A stretch of DNA of 32,219 nt from Lachnospiraceae bacterium UBA7060 (GTDB taxonomy: Bacteria; Bacillota; Clostridia; Lachnospirales; Lachnospiraceae). Of the stretch, positions 22,957 to 31,788 are shown piece by piece. The position numbers were made by a program, and so were the translations under genes. The DNA lies in assembly GCA_002493835.1 (NCBI GenBank), contig DLAA01000103.1:1-32219 (forward strand), read 5' to 3'. Below the pieces are notes generated by a model, which searched no databases, was not told the DNA's origin, and saw nothing but the letters and a program-made list of their open reading frames with translations. The first letter of the stretch is position 1; the number at the start of each line of letters is the position of its first letter.

Positions 22957-22987
22957 ACAAAAAGACCCGCTGAATTACAGCGGGTCT
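22957..22987 (-). terminator. Terminator/attenuator between the HPr gene and leuA
   Basis: CAGCGGGTCT? arms read on the minus strand as AGACCCGCTG and CAGCGGGTCT: a perfect 10-bp stem with a 5-base loop (22963-22972 with 22978-22987), followed by TTTTT. It starts 17 bases after the HPr stop and ends next to the leuA ribosome site, leaving no space for a leuA promoter. Confidence 0.88.
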
Positions 22988-23003
22988 GGTTCGATTTGTG
23001 ACA

Positions 23004-23267
23004 TTATTCTCCAAGACCACTCTCAATCGCATTTACAAGCGTTTTCAGAGCTTCCTCCTCATCCTCACCATCACAAACAAACTCAATTTCATCGCCACAC
23101 TTAACACATGCTCCGAGCACGCTCAGAACACTCTTGGCGTTCGCTGTATTTTCACGAAACGTAAAGGTTATCAGTGATTTAAACTGCATCGCTTCCTTAC
23201 ATAGAATGCCTGCAGGCCTCAGATGTAGCCCTGTCGGGTTTTTGATGACTACTTTTTGACTTACCAT
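23004..23267 (-). CDS. HPr family phosphocarrier protein
   Basis: An 87-residue HPr-fold protein. His15 in PTGLHLRPA is the site phosphorylated by Enzyme I, and Ser46 (NAKSVLSVLG) is in the position phosphorylated by HPr kinase. The segment after Ser46 differs from the usual SIMGVMSL, and there are four cysteines (residues 23, 54, 57, 65 approximately), which is unusual, so it may be a regulatory paralogue rather than the main sugar-transport HPr. It has its own promoter and is followed directly by a terminator and leuA. Confidence 0.88.
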   Translation of the reverse strand: MVSQKVVIKNPTGLHLRPAGILCKEAMQFKSLITFTFRENTANAKSVLSVLGACVKCGDEIEFVCDGEDEEEALKTLVNAIESGLGE

Positions 23268-23337
23268 AGCCTATTCCTCTTTCTTATTTCCGGCGCATGT
23301 CATCGCAGTAATCTGCTTTGGCATGGCGGTTAGTATG

Positions 23338-23366
23338 AGTATACCACTTTTTCATGCTTATCTCAA
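23338..23366 (-). promoter_or_regulatory. Promoter of the HPr gene (and leuA by read-through)
   Basis: Minus strand: TTGAGA and TATACT separated by 17 bases, placed directly after the glmM stop codon. The predicted start is near 23331, with a leader of about 60 bases before HPr. Confidence 0.75.
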
Positions 23367-23369
23367 GCT

Positions 23370-24719
23370 TTATAACATAATATTCTGTATTAGTTCCGCC
23401 AGCTTTTGGGCCTCCGCCATGATAACTTTCTGATCCTTGCCTTCAATCATAACCCTTACAAGAGGTTCCGTGCCGGAAGGACGAATCAGCACGCGGCCTT
23501 CTCCTGCGAACTTCTTATCCAGAGCAGCGATAGCCTCCGCAATCTCCGGATAATCCATAAAGTTTTCCTTCTTGTGGTTGGGTACCTTAGCACCCACGAG
23601 CGCCTGTGGCATCACCTCCATAATAGAAGCGAGCTCAGAGAGCGGCTTCCCGGTCTCAACAACCACCTGTAACAGGTGTAAAGCGCTTAAAAGGCCGTCT
23701 CCCGTTGTATTTTCATCCAAAAAAATCACATGGCCAGACTGTTCGCCACCCAAACTTGCGCTAATCTCACGCATACGTTCCAACACATAGCGGTCTCCCA
23801 CCTTGGTCTGCTCAATCTTAATGCCGTTCTTTTCGCCCATCAAGAAAAACCCAAGATTGCTCATGACAGTGGCTACGATCGTGTTTTTGTTCAACTTCCC
23901 CTGGGCTTTCATGTGGTTTCCAACAATAGCCATGATCTGGTCGCCGTTCACAATATGACCCAGCTCATCCACCGCCAGCAGTCTGTCCGCATCGCCATCA
24001 AAAGCAAGACCTAAATGGGCTTTCTCATAAACTACTCTCGCCTGCAGTTCTTCCATATGAGTGGAACCACAGTTGGCATTGATATTAGTGCCGTCAGGAT
24101 TGTTGTGGATCGCTACAACTTCTGCCCCCAGCTCCTTCATCGTCTCAACGGAAGTGTAAAAGGAAGCGCCCTCGGCGCAGTCCAGCACAATCTTCATACC
24201 GGTCAGATCCACGTTTACAGCCTTCATCGCATGATTGATGTATTCCTCTCTGGCATCCGTACGGTACTTGATCTTACCTACGCTTGCCCCGGTTGGGAAC
24301 TTAACACCCTGCATATCGCTCTTTATCAGCTCTTCTATTTCATCTTCCAGAGAATCGGGAAGCTTATAGCCATCCCCGTCAAAAAATTTAATGCCGTTAA
24401 ATTCCACAGTATTATGTGATGCGGAGATCACAACTCCTGCGTCCACCTTATACTTTCTGGTCAAATAAGCTACCGCCGGTGTTGGAACTACACCCACATA
24501 CACTGCATTTGCTCCAACAGAACATACACCGGCCATCAAGGCATTAGCCAGCATATCCCCAGAGATTCTCGTGTCGCATCCCACCATAAGCGTGGGTTTA
24601 TGCGCGTTTTCCCTGGTAAGAACATAAGCGCCTGCCTGCCCCAGCTGCATAGCCAAAAGCGGAGACAATTCCTCATTCGCTATTCCACGGACACCGTCCG
24701 TGCCAAACAATCTGCTCAT
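23370..24719 (-). CDS. glmM: Phosphoglucosamine mutase
   Basis: A 449-residue enzyme that converts glucosamine-6-phosphate to glucosamine-1-phosphate for cell-wall precursor synthesis. FGTDGVRG start, catalytic Ser101 in ISASHN, metal site DGDADRL, and phosphate-binding RPSGTEPLVRVM near the end. The residue after SASHN is Thr, where Pro is usual; likely tolerated. The ATG at 24719 follows GGAGGTGTAT; an open frame to 24788 is not used. As in other Firmicutes it follows cdaA-cdaR; GlmM is known to bind and inhibit CdaA in some species. Confidence 0.97.
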   Translation of the reverse strand: MSRLFGTDGVRGIANEELSPLLAMQLGQAGAYVLTRENAHKPTLMVGCDTRISGDMLANALMAGVCSVGANAVYVGVVPTPAVAYLTRKYKVDAGVVISASHNTVEFNGIKFFDGDGYKLPDSLEDEIEELIKSDMQGVKFPTGASVGKIKYRTDAREEYINHAMKAVNVDLTGMKIVLDCAEGASFYTSVETMKELGAEVVAIHNNPDGTNINANCGSTHMEELQARVVYEKAHLGLAFDGDADRLLAVDELGHIVNGDQIMAIVGNHMKAQGKLNKNTIVATVMSNLGFFLMGEKNGIKIEQTKVGDRYVLERMREISASLGGEQSGHVIFLDENTTGDGLLSALHLLQVVVETGKPLSELASIMEVMPQALVGAKVPNHKKENFMDYPEIAEAIAALDKKFAGEGRVLIRPSGTEPLVRVMIEGKDQKVIMAEAQKLAELIQNIML

Positions 24720-24788
24720 ATACACCTCCATGTTTTGCAAAGAATGCACGTTGTCCGGCATTCTTCCATATAAAATTCTTTCTAGCAA

Positions 24789-26075
24789 TCATTCCTCATT
24801 GTCAGCCAGAATATGTACCCGCACTTCTGTAATACTGCTCTGTCTGACATTTTTTCCTTCCACTACAGCGTTTACGGGCATCCAATAGCTGCCTTCGACA
24901 ACTTCCTCCAGCCCCTCACTGGACTTCCACGATTTCAAGTCCACTACGGCCGAAATCTCTTCTGACGTAAGCTCATTCAAAGCCGCCTGCAGTCCGGAGA
25001 ACATGAGACTGCACTCATTAGCGGGCTCTGTGATAACAGCCTGATAACCTGCAGGAAGACCGTCAAACCGAATCTGTCCCACAGGAATCCGTATAGACCG
25101 TTCCCGCTCTGCCTCAATCTTTGCAGTAACATTGATTCTCCCTACGAAGTTATCCTCCACTAATGACACACCGTCTGGCAGATACTCATTGATATCCACA
25201 AGCACCGTTACATCCTCAGTAGCGCCCGTCACATCCAAAACACCCTGTGGTATCTCAATGGCATCTACGTTTTCCAAAATTTTTGATCTGGCCGCCACTC
25301 TTGCGCTTGCTTTGCTGAATGTAACTTCACCCGTAAACTGATACCCATCTGCAGGCGTACCTGTCACCTCACATACAAAGGGCACCGTCCTATACTCCAG
25401 AATCTCCACGCTCACTCGTACCTTTGAAATATTTTTCTCAATATTTTCAGCGGTAATCTCTTCCCCTGCATCATTGTAGAGACGAACGTCACAGTCTGTG
25501 CTGATATTGCTTGCAAAACCGGAAATATCCACCTCCGCCTGTGCCTTGCTGACCTGTGAGATGATAGACTGGGGACCGGAAATTCGGATCAAATTTTGAT
25601 CTGAACTGACGCTTCCCACCATATAACCCTCGCGCACCTCGCCTGTGGTAACAGATTTCAAAGCCAAATTACGGATCTGTTTTTCCTCAATGCTCAGTCG
25701 CACACTGTCAATATTACCGCGTATACTGTCCAGCTTATCACTGTACTTATTCGTAGAAAGCTTGATAGGCACGGTATCTACACTGGTCAAATCGTTGATG
25801 TCCGCCTCCGCCACAATGTTACTCTTATCCAGAGAATCTATAATGGAGCGCGGGGCAGATATCGTAACCACATCGATCATGTCCGTGCCATTCAACACCT
25901 CATAGACCTGCCCTCTATCTGTGATCAGATTCGCGTTTTTGATAGAGACGGGCACATCCAGCACACGGTAGGTTGCAAGGGGGTCATTTATATTAGTGAC
26001 AACCAACCAGAGAACCGCCGCACAAAGGAAGGACGCGATCTTTAAACCCCAGTTCTGGGTAAGCCTACTCTTCAT
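24789..26075 (-). CDS. cdaR: CdaR, YbbR-domain regulator of diadenylate cyclase
   Basis: A 428-residue protein with one N-terminal membrane helix (about residues 10-28, LKIASFLCAAVLWLVV) and an outer region of about four YbbR-type beta domains (conserved V-P-V and Y-x-V-x-x-x-P phrases). CdaR modulates CdaA at the membrane in Firmicutes. Its start overlaps the end of cdaA by 11 bases, suggesting coupled translation. Confidence 0.93.
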   Translation of the reverse strand: MKSRLTQNWGLKIASFLCAAVLWLVVTNINDPLATYRVLDVPVSIKNANLITDRGQVYEVLNGTDMIDVVTISAPRSIIDSLDKSNIVAEADINDLTSVDTVPIKLSTNKYSDKLDSIRGNIDSVRLSIEEKQIRNLALKSVTTGEVREGYMVGSVSSDQNLIRISGPQSIISQVSKAQAEVDISGFASNISTDCDVRLYNDAGEEITAENIEKNISKVRVSVEILEYRTVPFVCEVTGTPADGYQFTGEVTFSKASARVAARSKILENVDAIEIPQGVLDVTGATEDVTVLVDINEYLPDGVSLVEDNFVGRINVTAKIEAERERSIRIPVGQIRFDGLPAGYQAVITEPANECSLMFSGLQAALNELTSEEISAVVDLKSWKSSEGLEEVVEGSYWMPVNAVVEGKNVRQSSITEVRVHILADNEE

Positions 26076-26946
26076 CCTTAACGCCTGCCTTTCCTATGCT
26101 CTTGCCTTTCCAACGCCTGCGCTTTTTTTCCTCCACCGGCTTATCCTGGATCTCAAAAAGCCTTTCCTTTAATCGCGCCGCGTCCAAACTGCGTTCCAGT
26201 ACGCCGCCATAAGCAACGCTGATCTTACCCGTCTCCTCAGAGACGATCACAGTCAGGGAATCTGTCACTTCTGAAATACCCACGCCTGCCCTGTGTCTGG
26301 TGCCAAGCTCCTTGCTAAGCGCCATATTATCAGATAAAGGCAGATAGCAAGTGGCGGACACGATCCTGTTTCCGCGGACAATCACCGCACCGTCGTGCAG
26401 AGGCGTATTGTGTTCGAAAATATTGATGAGAAGCTGGCTTGATATAATGCCGTCCACATCGATACCCGTTCTCTCGTATTCTTTGAGGGACTGCTCATGC
26501 TCAATCACGATCAGTGCACCTGTCTTTACCTTTCCCATTTCCACGGAAGCTTTTACAATCTCATTGACGGTACGGTCCGAAAAGCGCCCGTCTTCCCGTT
26601 TGTTCGAGTCTAAAAGAGAAACAAAAAAGTTTTTGCGCCCAAGCTCCTCCAAAGCTGCCCTAAGCTCCGGCTGCAAAACCACTACAAAAGCAGTTGCCGC
26701 AATACTGATAATATTCGGTACGATCCAGAGAATGGTATTCATTTTACATAGAGCAGCAATCACTATGAAAATCATGATTACTATAACGCCCTTTAGCAGC
26801 GCCCAGGCCCTGGTATTCTTGATCCATACCAAAATATGATAGGCCACAAAGGTCAAAATAGCGATCTCCGCCACATCATTCCAATGGATAGTCGGCATAT
26901 GCAGCCTTGCGAGATAGACGCCGATCCAGCTATTCAATTGTTCCAT
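26065..26946 (-). CDS. cdaA: Diadenylate cyclase CdaA
   Basis: A 293-residue membrane enzyme that makes cyclic di-AMP from two ATP. Three N-terminal membrane helices (about 25-42, 50-66, 72-92) lead to the DAC domain with the catalytic D185-G186-A187 and R217-H218-R219 motifs. A basic tail ends the protein. Length is near that of B. subtilis CdaA (273). The order cdaA-cdaR-glmM is the conserved c-di-AMP module that responds to wall synthesis and potassium/osmotic state. It follows an uncharacterised membrane protein by 34 bases. Confidence 0.97.
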   Translation of the reverse strand: MEQLNSWIGVYLARLHMPTIHWNDVAEIAILTFVAYHILVWIKNTRAWALLKGVIVIMIFIVIAALCKMNTILWIVPNIISIAATAFVVVLQPELRAALEELGRKNFFVSLLDSNKREDGRFSDRTVNEIVKASVEMGKVKTGALIVIEHEQSLKEYERTGIDVDGIISSQLLINIFEHNTPLHDGAVIVRGNRIVSATCYLPLSDNMALSKELGTRHRAGVGISEVTDSLTVIVSEETGKISVAYGGVLERSLDAARLKERLFEIQDKPVEEKKRRRWKGKSIGKAGVKDEE

Positions 26947-26980
26947 CTCTTATCACCTGCCCTCTGTAACATTATCGTCC

Positions 26981-27946
26981 TTAATGATGTACCTGCCGGG
27001 AATTTCTTGTCTGCCCGGATCTGGCAGAACTTATCTGCTTTACTTTCTTCTCCGGTTTTGCCACGGTAACCTTAGGTACCGCCTTCACATAATAATAGTA
27101 TTCATCGTCTTCAAACTGAACCTTTTCCGTTCGACTGTAATCTACATAAAACACAAAGAACTGTAAAATCAGTGCCAAAAGAAAGGATATCACTGTCCCC
27201 AAAATCACGCTTATAAGGGATTCATTGATATCAAAAATCAGATCTCCTACCAAAAGTACCATAATGTTCACCACAGCACCTGCCGTCATAGCGATGGTCC
27301 ACGCATAGTCCACGCTCATACGCCGTAAGAGATACACCACGATTACAGTAGCAACAAATGCCGCAATAGTCACCACCATCTCCCTGTTTTGAATCAGGCC
27401 GTCAATAATAAACCTGAATCTGGCCGCTGTCTCCTCATCCGCCATGGCTGCAATTACTGTCGTATTCTGTGACACATAGTGAAGCATGTAATAGACAATC
27501 ACGCCGCAGGCCACAGATACAGCCGACGCGGGTGTCCCGATCAAGCCCATGGAGATGGGAATGATATAGGGAATCCGCATAAGAAAGCAGATCGGTAAAA
27601 GCACCACTACCAGCGTATCCTTGGGGGAAAACCGCAAATATAATAAAAATAGCAAAAGAAAGCCAGCGCCGATCACCGCTGCGCACTCAAGGCTGAAGGT
27701 ATAAAGATGCAGCAGTACAAAAACCGCTCCCATCAAAGCGATAAAATTCATCGGCATGAAAGAGCACATAAGCGCCACAATCAGCACTACCGTCATCCTC
27801 TCAATGCTCTCCATATATCCCAGGCGGGAATTGATTAAAACCAGCGTAATAAATGCCAAAATAAACTTCAAAAGGGGCGTTATGTACACCTCGTATTTGC
27901 TGTATATTGTCAACAGCGCCTGTTTGATAACCAGTAAAGTTGTCAT
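26981..27946 (-). CDS. Uncharacterised multi-pass membrane protein upstream of cdaA
   Basis: A 321-residue protein with about nine or ten hydrophobic segments between residues 15 and 270, a Gly/Pro-containing central pair (IPYIIPISMGLIGTPASAV), then an acidic-aromatic stretch (FEDDEYYYYV) and a basic, Ser/Gln-rich cytoplasmic tail. I do not recognise a family with confidence. It begins 5 bases after the 136-residue membrane protein and ends 34 bases before cdaA, so all three are probably co-expressed. A role in c-di-AMP signalling or wall assembly is inferred from position only. Confidence 0.8.
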   Translation of the reverse strand: MTTLLVIKQALLTIYSKYEVYITPLLKFILAFITLVLINSRLGYMESIERMTVVLIVALMCSFMPMNFIALMGAVFVLLHLYTFSLECAAVIGAGFLLLFLLYLRFSPKDTLVVVLLPICFLMRIPYIIPISMGLIGTPASAVSVACGVIVYYMLHYVSQNTTVIAAMADEETAARFRFIIDGLIQNREMVVTIAAFVATVIVVYLLRRMSVDYAWTIAMTAGAVVNIMVLLVGDLIFDINESLISVILGTVISFLLALILQFFVFYVDYSRTEKVQFEDDEYYYYVKAVPKVTVAKPEKKVKQISSARSGQTRNSRQVHH

Positions 27947-27951
27947 GTAAA

Positions 27952-28362
27952 TTAGTCCTTATATTGTCCGTTCTTCTCGCTCTTGTACATGGAAGAAAGA
28001 CGCTGCAGATTCATATGATATGCTCGCAGGCTCTTCCTTGCGCGACTATATTTTACAGAGTAAACCACATAAGAAATGACAGCGTAAACACTCACTGTTC
28101 CCAAATAAAAGAACAGTACATTTTTAGCGAATTCCAAAAGATCCATCTTATAGATCTTCGTCATAAAAATTTCAAAATCATAAAAAATGTACATGGCAAA
28201 AACCACTACAAATGCGATGGTTGCACTTATAATGGATTTAAGCACCTGCCAGCCTATATAGTCGCTCCGAAAGAAACTGCCGATGGCAAGATTTCTTTTC
28301 CCCTCGTTTGCTTCGTAGGAGGCCATCTTGGTCATCAGAACAACTCTCTCTCCATTTAACAT
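27952..28362 (-). CDS. Uncharacterised protein with two membrane helices
   Basis: A 136-residue protein with two hydrophobic helices (about 40-62 and 80-102) flanked by charged segments; the C-terminus is basic and Tyr/Lys-rich. GGAG precedes the ATG; an alternative start is the Met at residue 10. It follows the yvyF-like gene by 27 bases and precedes the larger membrane protein by 5 bases. The tight spacing suggests the two form a membrane complex. No function can be assigned. Confidence 0.75.
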   Translation of the reverse strand: MLNGERVVLMTKMASYEANEGKRNLAIGSFFRSDYIGWQVLKSIISATIAFVVVFAMYIFYDFEIFMTKIYKMDLLEFAKNVLFFYLGTVSVYAVISYVVYSVKYSRARKSLRAYHMNLQRLSSMYKSEKNGQYKD

Positions 28363-28389
28363 ATGCCTCTCCAGCTTCCAAAATGCACG

Positions 28390-28797
28390 TCAGTTCAAGA
28401 ACCGCATTTTCGGATTCTCCCTTGTATCTTTTTTCTTTTGCAGCTTGGGGGCTTCCGGTTTCTTGATACTGCTGTTCAATTCACTCGCCATCGAGTTCTT
28501 GCATTTACTGCAGAAACGTCCCGTCATGATAGGCGCACCACAATTTTCACAAGTGAGCGTAATGCCGGATTCTGCGGAAAGCTCCAGTCTTTCCTCCCTG
28601 AGCCACTGGTGGATTTGGTTCGTGGAAACATCACATGCCTCCGCTACCTGAGGAATGGATGCATGACCATTATCCTGAATATATTTCTTAACCTCCTGAA
28701 ACTTCTCTTCCATCTTCTCCCTGCACGCCATACAAATTGGCGGTCCGGAAACATAATTAAAGAGGTTGCCGCACTTTCTACAATTTCTTACATTCAT
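28390..28797 (-). CDS. Flagellar operon protein of the YvyF type
   Basis: A 135-residue protein. N-terminal zinc-finger-like cysteines (C6, C9 and C22, C25), a helix-turn-helix-like middle (IPQVAEACDVSTNQIHQWLREERLE), and a second CENC...CSKC pair. This layout matches the YvyF family found in flagellar/competence operons of Firmicutes next to comFC and flgM. Here it follows comFC, but flgM is absent; membrane protein genes and cdaA come next. Its molecular role is not well known; DNA or RNA binding is possible. Confidence 0.85.
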   Translation of the reverse strand: MNVRNCRKCGNLFNYVSGPPICMACREKMEEKFQEVKKYIQDNGHASIPQVAEACDVSTNQIHQWLREERLELSAESGITLTCENCGAPIMTGRFCSKCKNSMASELNSSIKKPEAPKLQKKKDTRENPKMRFLN

Positions 28798-28825
28798 ATC
28801 TCATCCTCCTTCAAACTATTTTTGC

Positions 28826-29539
28826 TCATATGCCCCTGCCAACAGCCAAAGTTACAAAATGAATATGTTCTACACCCGCGTTTCTGAGTTCGTGACTCAT
28901 GGCATCTATGGTACTGCCCGTCGTGTAGATATCATCTATAATTATAATCGTATTTAATTTTACATCATTACGGAGAATTTTGAAAGCCTTTTTCAAATTA
29001 TTTTGTCTCTCTGCAGCAGGTAAATCTTTCATGGGCACCGTTTTTTTCACTCTCCCAATCCAATCCGCATAGACAGGAATACCGGTAATCCTGGAAAGTT
29101 CCTTCGCTAAAACCAGTGCCTGGTTGTAGCCTCTTTTCCTCAATCTGCTTTTGTGAAGAGGTACAGGAACCAAGGCGTCCGCCCGACAGGCCTTTATAAA
29201 ATTTCCTAAATATTCCGCTATACAAGCGGCATAAAAGGCAGCATACTCCTGCCTGCCGTGATATTTAAAACGTGCCAGGGAATCTGATACGCTTCGATAA
29301 GAAAAGAGAGCACGTCCGCTGTCGTAAAGATGGGGGTGGGACAGGCAGTCGCTGCAATATTCCTTTTCGTTCTCTCCGATATATTTGCCACACTTCATAC
29401 ACCGCGGAGGTCCAATATAACGCAAAGCAGACACACATTCCTTACAGATCAAAGCATTCCAAGGTTTGACCGGCTTGTCACAGACAGGACAGCGGCGGGG
29501 AAAAAAAAGAGTCTGAAGCGTATTAAGAAATGGAGTCAT
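28826..29539 (-). CDS. comFC: ComFC-like phosphoribosyltransferase-fold protein
   Basis: A 237-residue protein with an N-terminal double zinc ribbon (C17, C20, C32, C35, C47, C50, C62, C65) and a phosphoribosyltransferase domain with the PRPP loop IIIIDDIYTTGST (about 197-209). ComFC homologues act in DNA uptake or handling in competent Firmicutes; the enzymatic substrate is unclear. Its ATG overlaps the recD2 stop in an ATGA, suggesting coupled translation. Confidence 0.93.
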   Translation of the reverse strand: MTPFLNTLQTLFFPRRCPVCDKPVKPWNALICKECVSALRYIGPPRCMKCGKYIGENEKEYCSDCLSHPHLYDSGRALFSYRSVSDSLARFKYHGRQEYAAFYAACIAEYLGNFIKACRADALVPVPLHKSRLRKRGYNQALVLAKELSRITGIPVYADWIGRVKKTVPMKDLPAAERQNNLKKAFKILRNDVKLNTIIIIDDIYTTGSTIDAMSHELRNAGVEHIHFVTLAVGRGI

Positions 29540-31773
29540 AAAATTTCCTTTCCTGCAATTTGATCAGAAAAGCCTGTGAAGCGCCGATTTTCCTGGTTGT
29601 TAGCGATCATTTCCAAAACAGTGGCACGGCTTCCCAAAATAGTGACACATGCTCTGGCACGGGTAATACCTGTATAGAGCAGATTGCGGTTAAAAAGCAT
29701 ATGCGGTCCTGTCAGGAGGGGCATAATGACTGCAGGATACTCACTGCCCTGTGATTTATGAATGGTTACAGCGTAAGCAGGTTCAATTTCGTCAAGGCCG
29801 GAAAAAGGATAAGTGACCCGCCTGTGCTCATCAAACTCCACCACCACCTCTTTCGCATACTCATCAATGGAACGGATAATACCAATGTCTCCATTAAAGA
29901 CACCCATTCCCTGGTCAATCGGAATGTTATAGCGGCTCACTACCTCCCATGGAAGCTGATAATTATTCTTGATCTGCATCACCTTATCCCCCTCCCGAAA
30001 GAGAGTATTGCCTGTCTGACACTCGCGTTTTTTACCATCCGGCGGATTTAGATATCTTTGTAGAATACCATTTAATGTTTCCACCCCCAATTTCCCCTTG
30101 CGCATGGGGGTAAGCACTTGGATGTCAAAAGGAGTGGCATCCACATAGCGGGGAAGTTTTTCCAAAATCAACTGAATCATATGCTTATATATGACATTCA
30201 CGTCATTTCTTTCCAAAAAGAAAAAATCTTTGCTTTTGTTATCGAGAACAGGCTCCTTGCCCGCATGAATCCGGTGGGCATTCAGTACAATATCGCTCTC
30301 CTGTGCCTGACGGAAAATTTTCTCCAGTGTCACCGTCTGAAACGCCTGGCTCTTAATCAAATCTGCAAGCACCTGCCCGGGTCCAACAGAAGGCAGCTGG
30401 TTTACATCCCCCACCATGATCAACCGTGCGCCCACAGGGATAGCCTTTAACAGAGATTGAAAGAGAAAAATATCTACCATAGACATCTCATCAATAATAA
30501 TCACGTCGGATTCCAGCGGATTTTCCTCATTACGCTCAAAGTGCGCCGTCTTTCCCTCCAGAGAGGATGCTCCAGAAAGTTCCAGAAGTCTGTGAATCGT
30601 ACGCGCCTCATAGCCCGTAGCCTCCGACATGCGCTTGGCAGCTCTGCCCGTGGGAGCAGCCAGACTGATATCCATGCCCTGCGTGAGAAAATATCGGATA
30701 ATGGCATTAATAGTAGTGGTTTTTCCCGTGCCAGGACCACCGGAAAGAATGAATACACCGTTTCGAATACTCTCCAGGACCGAATGCTTCTGCAGGGAAT
30801 CAAGCCCGATCCCCAGCTCCTTTTCCACTTGATCTATTTTTTTGAGAAGAGCCTCCTCCTCAGCCGGAAGTATCGTCTCTTTGATATTCAGCTCACGGAG
30901 CATTCTGGCACAATTACATTCTGCATAATAGAAAAGGGAAGCGTAAACCCTGCGTTGTGCCTCTCCCGGAGCAGGCATCTTAATCACCAGCTTCTTATCC
31001 ATAGCGAGATTTTGAAGCTGAGGTTCCATCAAGGAAGGCTCAATCCCCAAGAGCTCTCCCGCCTCAGCTAAGAGGCGGTCCGCAGGCAGATAGCAATGTC
31101 CCTCGCCTCCCGCCCGCTGTAAAGTATAGAGAAGGCCGCTCCTAATACGGTAGTCAGAATCCGTATGAATACCGATTTTCGCTGCAATTTCATCCGCGAT
31201 GCGAAAACCAATGCCCTGAATATCCTCTGCCAGCCGGTAGGGATTTTCCTTCATGATGCCATAAAGCCCCATGCCATATGTTTCATAAATGCGAAGCGCC
31301 AGTGTATTAGAAATGCCATAGCTCTGCAAAAAGGTCATGGCGTCTCTGGCATCCCGCTTTTCATAAAGGGAAGCGGCAATTTCCCGCGCTTTTTTCATGC
31401 TGATTCCCTTTACCTCCGATAAACGCTCCGGTTCCTCCTCGATGATACGGTAAGTGTCCGCACCAAAAGCCTTCACAATCCGTCTGGCCAGAGCCTCCCC
31501 CACACCTTTCACTGCGCCGGAAGACAAATATCTCTCCACACTCGCCTCATCACTGGGCGGCAGTATTTTATAATGTTCTATTTTGAACTGTTTCCCATAT
31601 AGTTGATGCTGGATATACTCGCCCTCAGCCTCAATTGTTTCCCCTTGATCCATGGTTTTAAAAAAGCCCACGCAGGTAAGCTCATCGCCCTGCGTGAGAA
31701 GATTTAAGACTGTATATCCATTATCTCTGTTTCGGTAAATTATATGATCGATAAATCCCTTGATTGTTTCCAT
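29536..31773 (-). CDS. recD2: RecD2-type ATP-dependent DNA helicase
   Basis: A 745-residue SF1B helicase. N-terminal OB-like region and helix-hairpin-helix repeats (about 70-220), then Walker A GGPGTGKTT (K351), Walker B IIIDEMSMVD (D428), GDVNQLPSVGPG, and the C-terminal UvrD-like motif AVTIHKSQGSEYPAVI. The long N-terminus and lack of RecB/RecC neighbours mark it as the RecD2/YrrC form, a 5'-3' helicase of replication-fork repair. It lies 15 bases after the rod-binding protein gene and overlaps comFC. Confidence 0.95.
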   Translation of the reverse strand: METIKGFIDHIIYRNRDNGYTVLNLLTQGDELTCVGFFKTMDQGETIEAEGEYIQHQLYGKQFKIEHYKILPPSDEASVERYLSSGAVKGVGEALARRIVKAFGADTYRIIEEEPERLSEVKGISMKKAREIAASLYEKRDARDAMTFLQSYGISNTLALRIYETYGMGLYGIMKENPYRLAEDIQGIGFRIADEIAAKIGIHTDSDYRIRSGLLYTLQRAGGEGHCYLPADRLLAEAGELLGIEPSLMEPQLQNLAMDKKLVIKMPAPGEAQRRVYASLFYYAECNCARMLRELNIKETILPAEEEALLKKIDQVEKELGIGLDSLQKHSVLESIRNGVFILSGGPGTGKTTTINAIIRYFLTQGMDISLAAPTGRAAKRMSEATGYEARTIHRLLELSGASSLEGKTAHFERNEENPLESDVIIIDEMSMVDIFLFQSLLKAIPVGARLIMVGDVNQLPSVGPGQVLADLIKSQAFQTVTLEKIFRQAQESDIVLNAHRIHAGKEPVLDNKSKDFFFLERNDVNVIYKHMIQLILEKLPRYVDATPFDIQVLTPMRKGKLGVETLNGILQRYLNPPDGKKRECQTGNTLFREGDKVMQIKNNYQLPWEVVSRYNIPIDQGMGVFNGDIGIIRSIDEYAKEVVVEFDEHRRVTYPFSGLDEIEPAYAVTIHKSQGSEYPAVIMPLLTGPHMLFNRNLLYTGITRARACVTILGSRATVLEMIANNQENRRFTGFSDQIAGKEIL

Positions 31774-31788
31774 AGAATGTTATATGAA

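Noticed and set aside
22957..22987. T-box leader for leuA
   Set aside because: The space between HPr and leuA is about 60 bases, far too short for a T-box with specifier loop and antiterminator.
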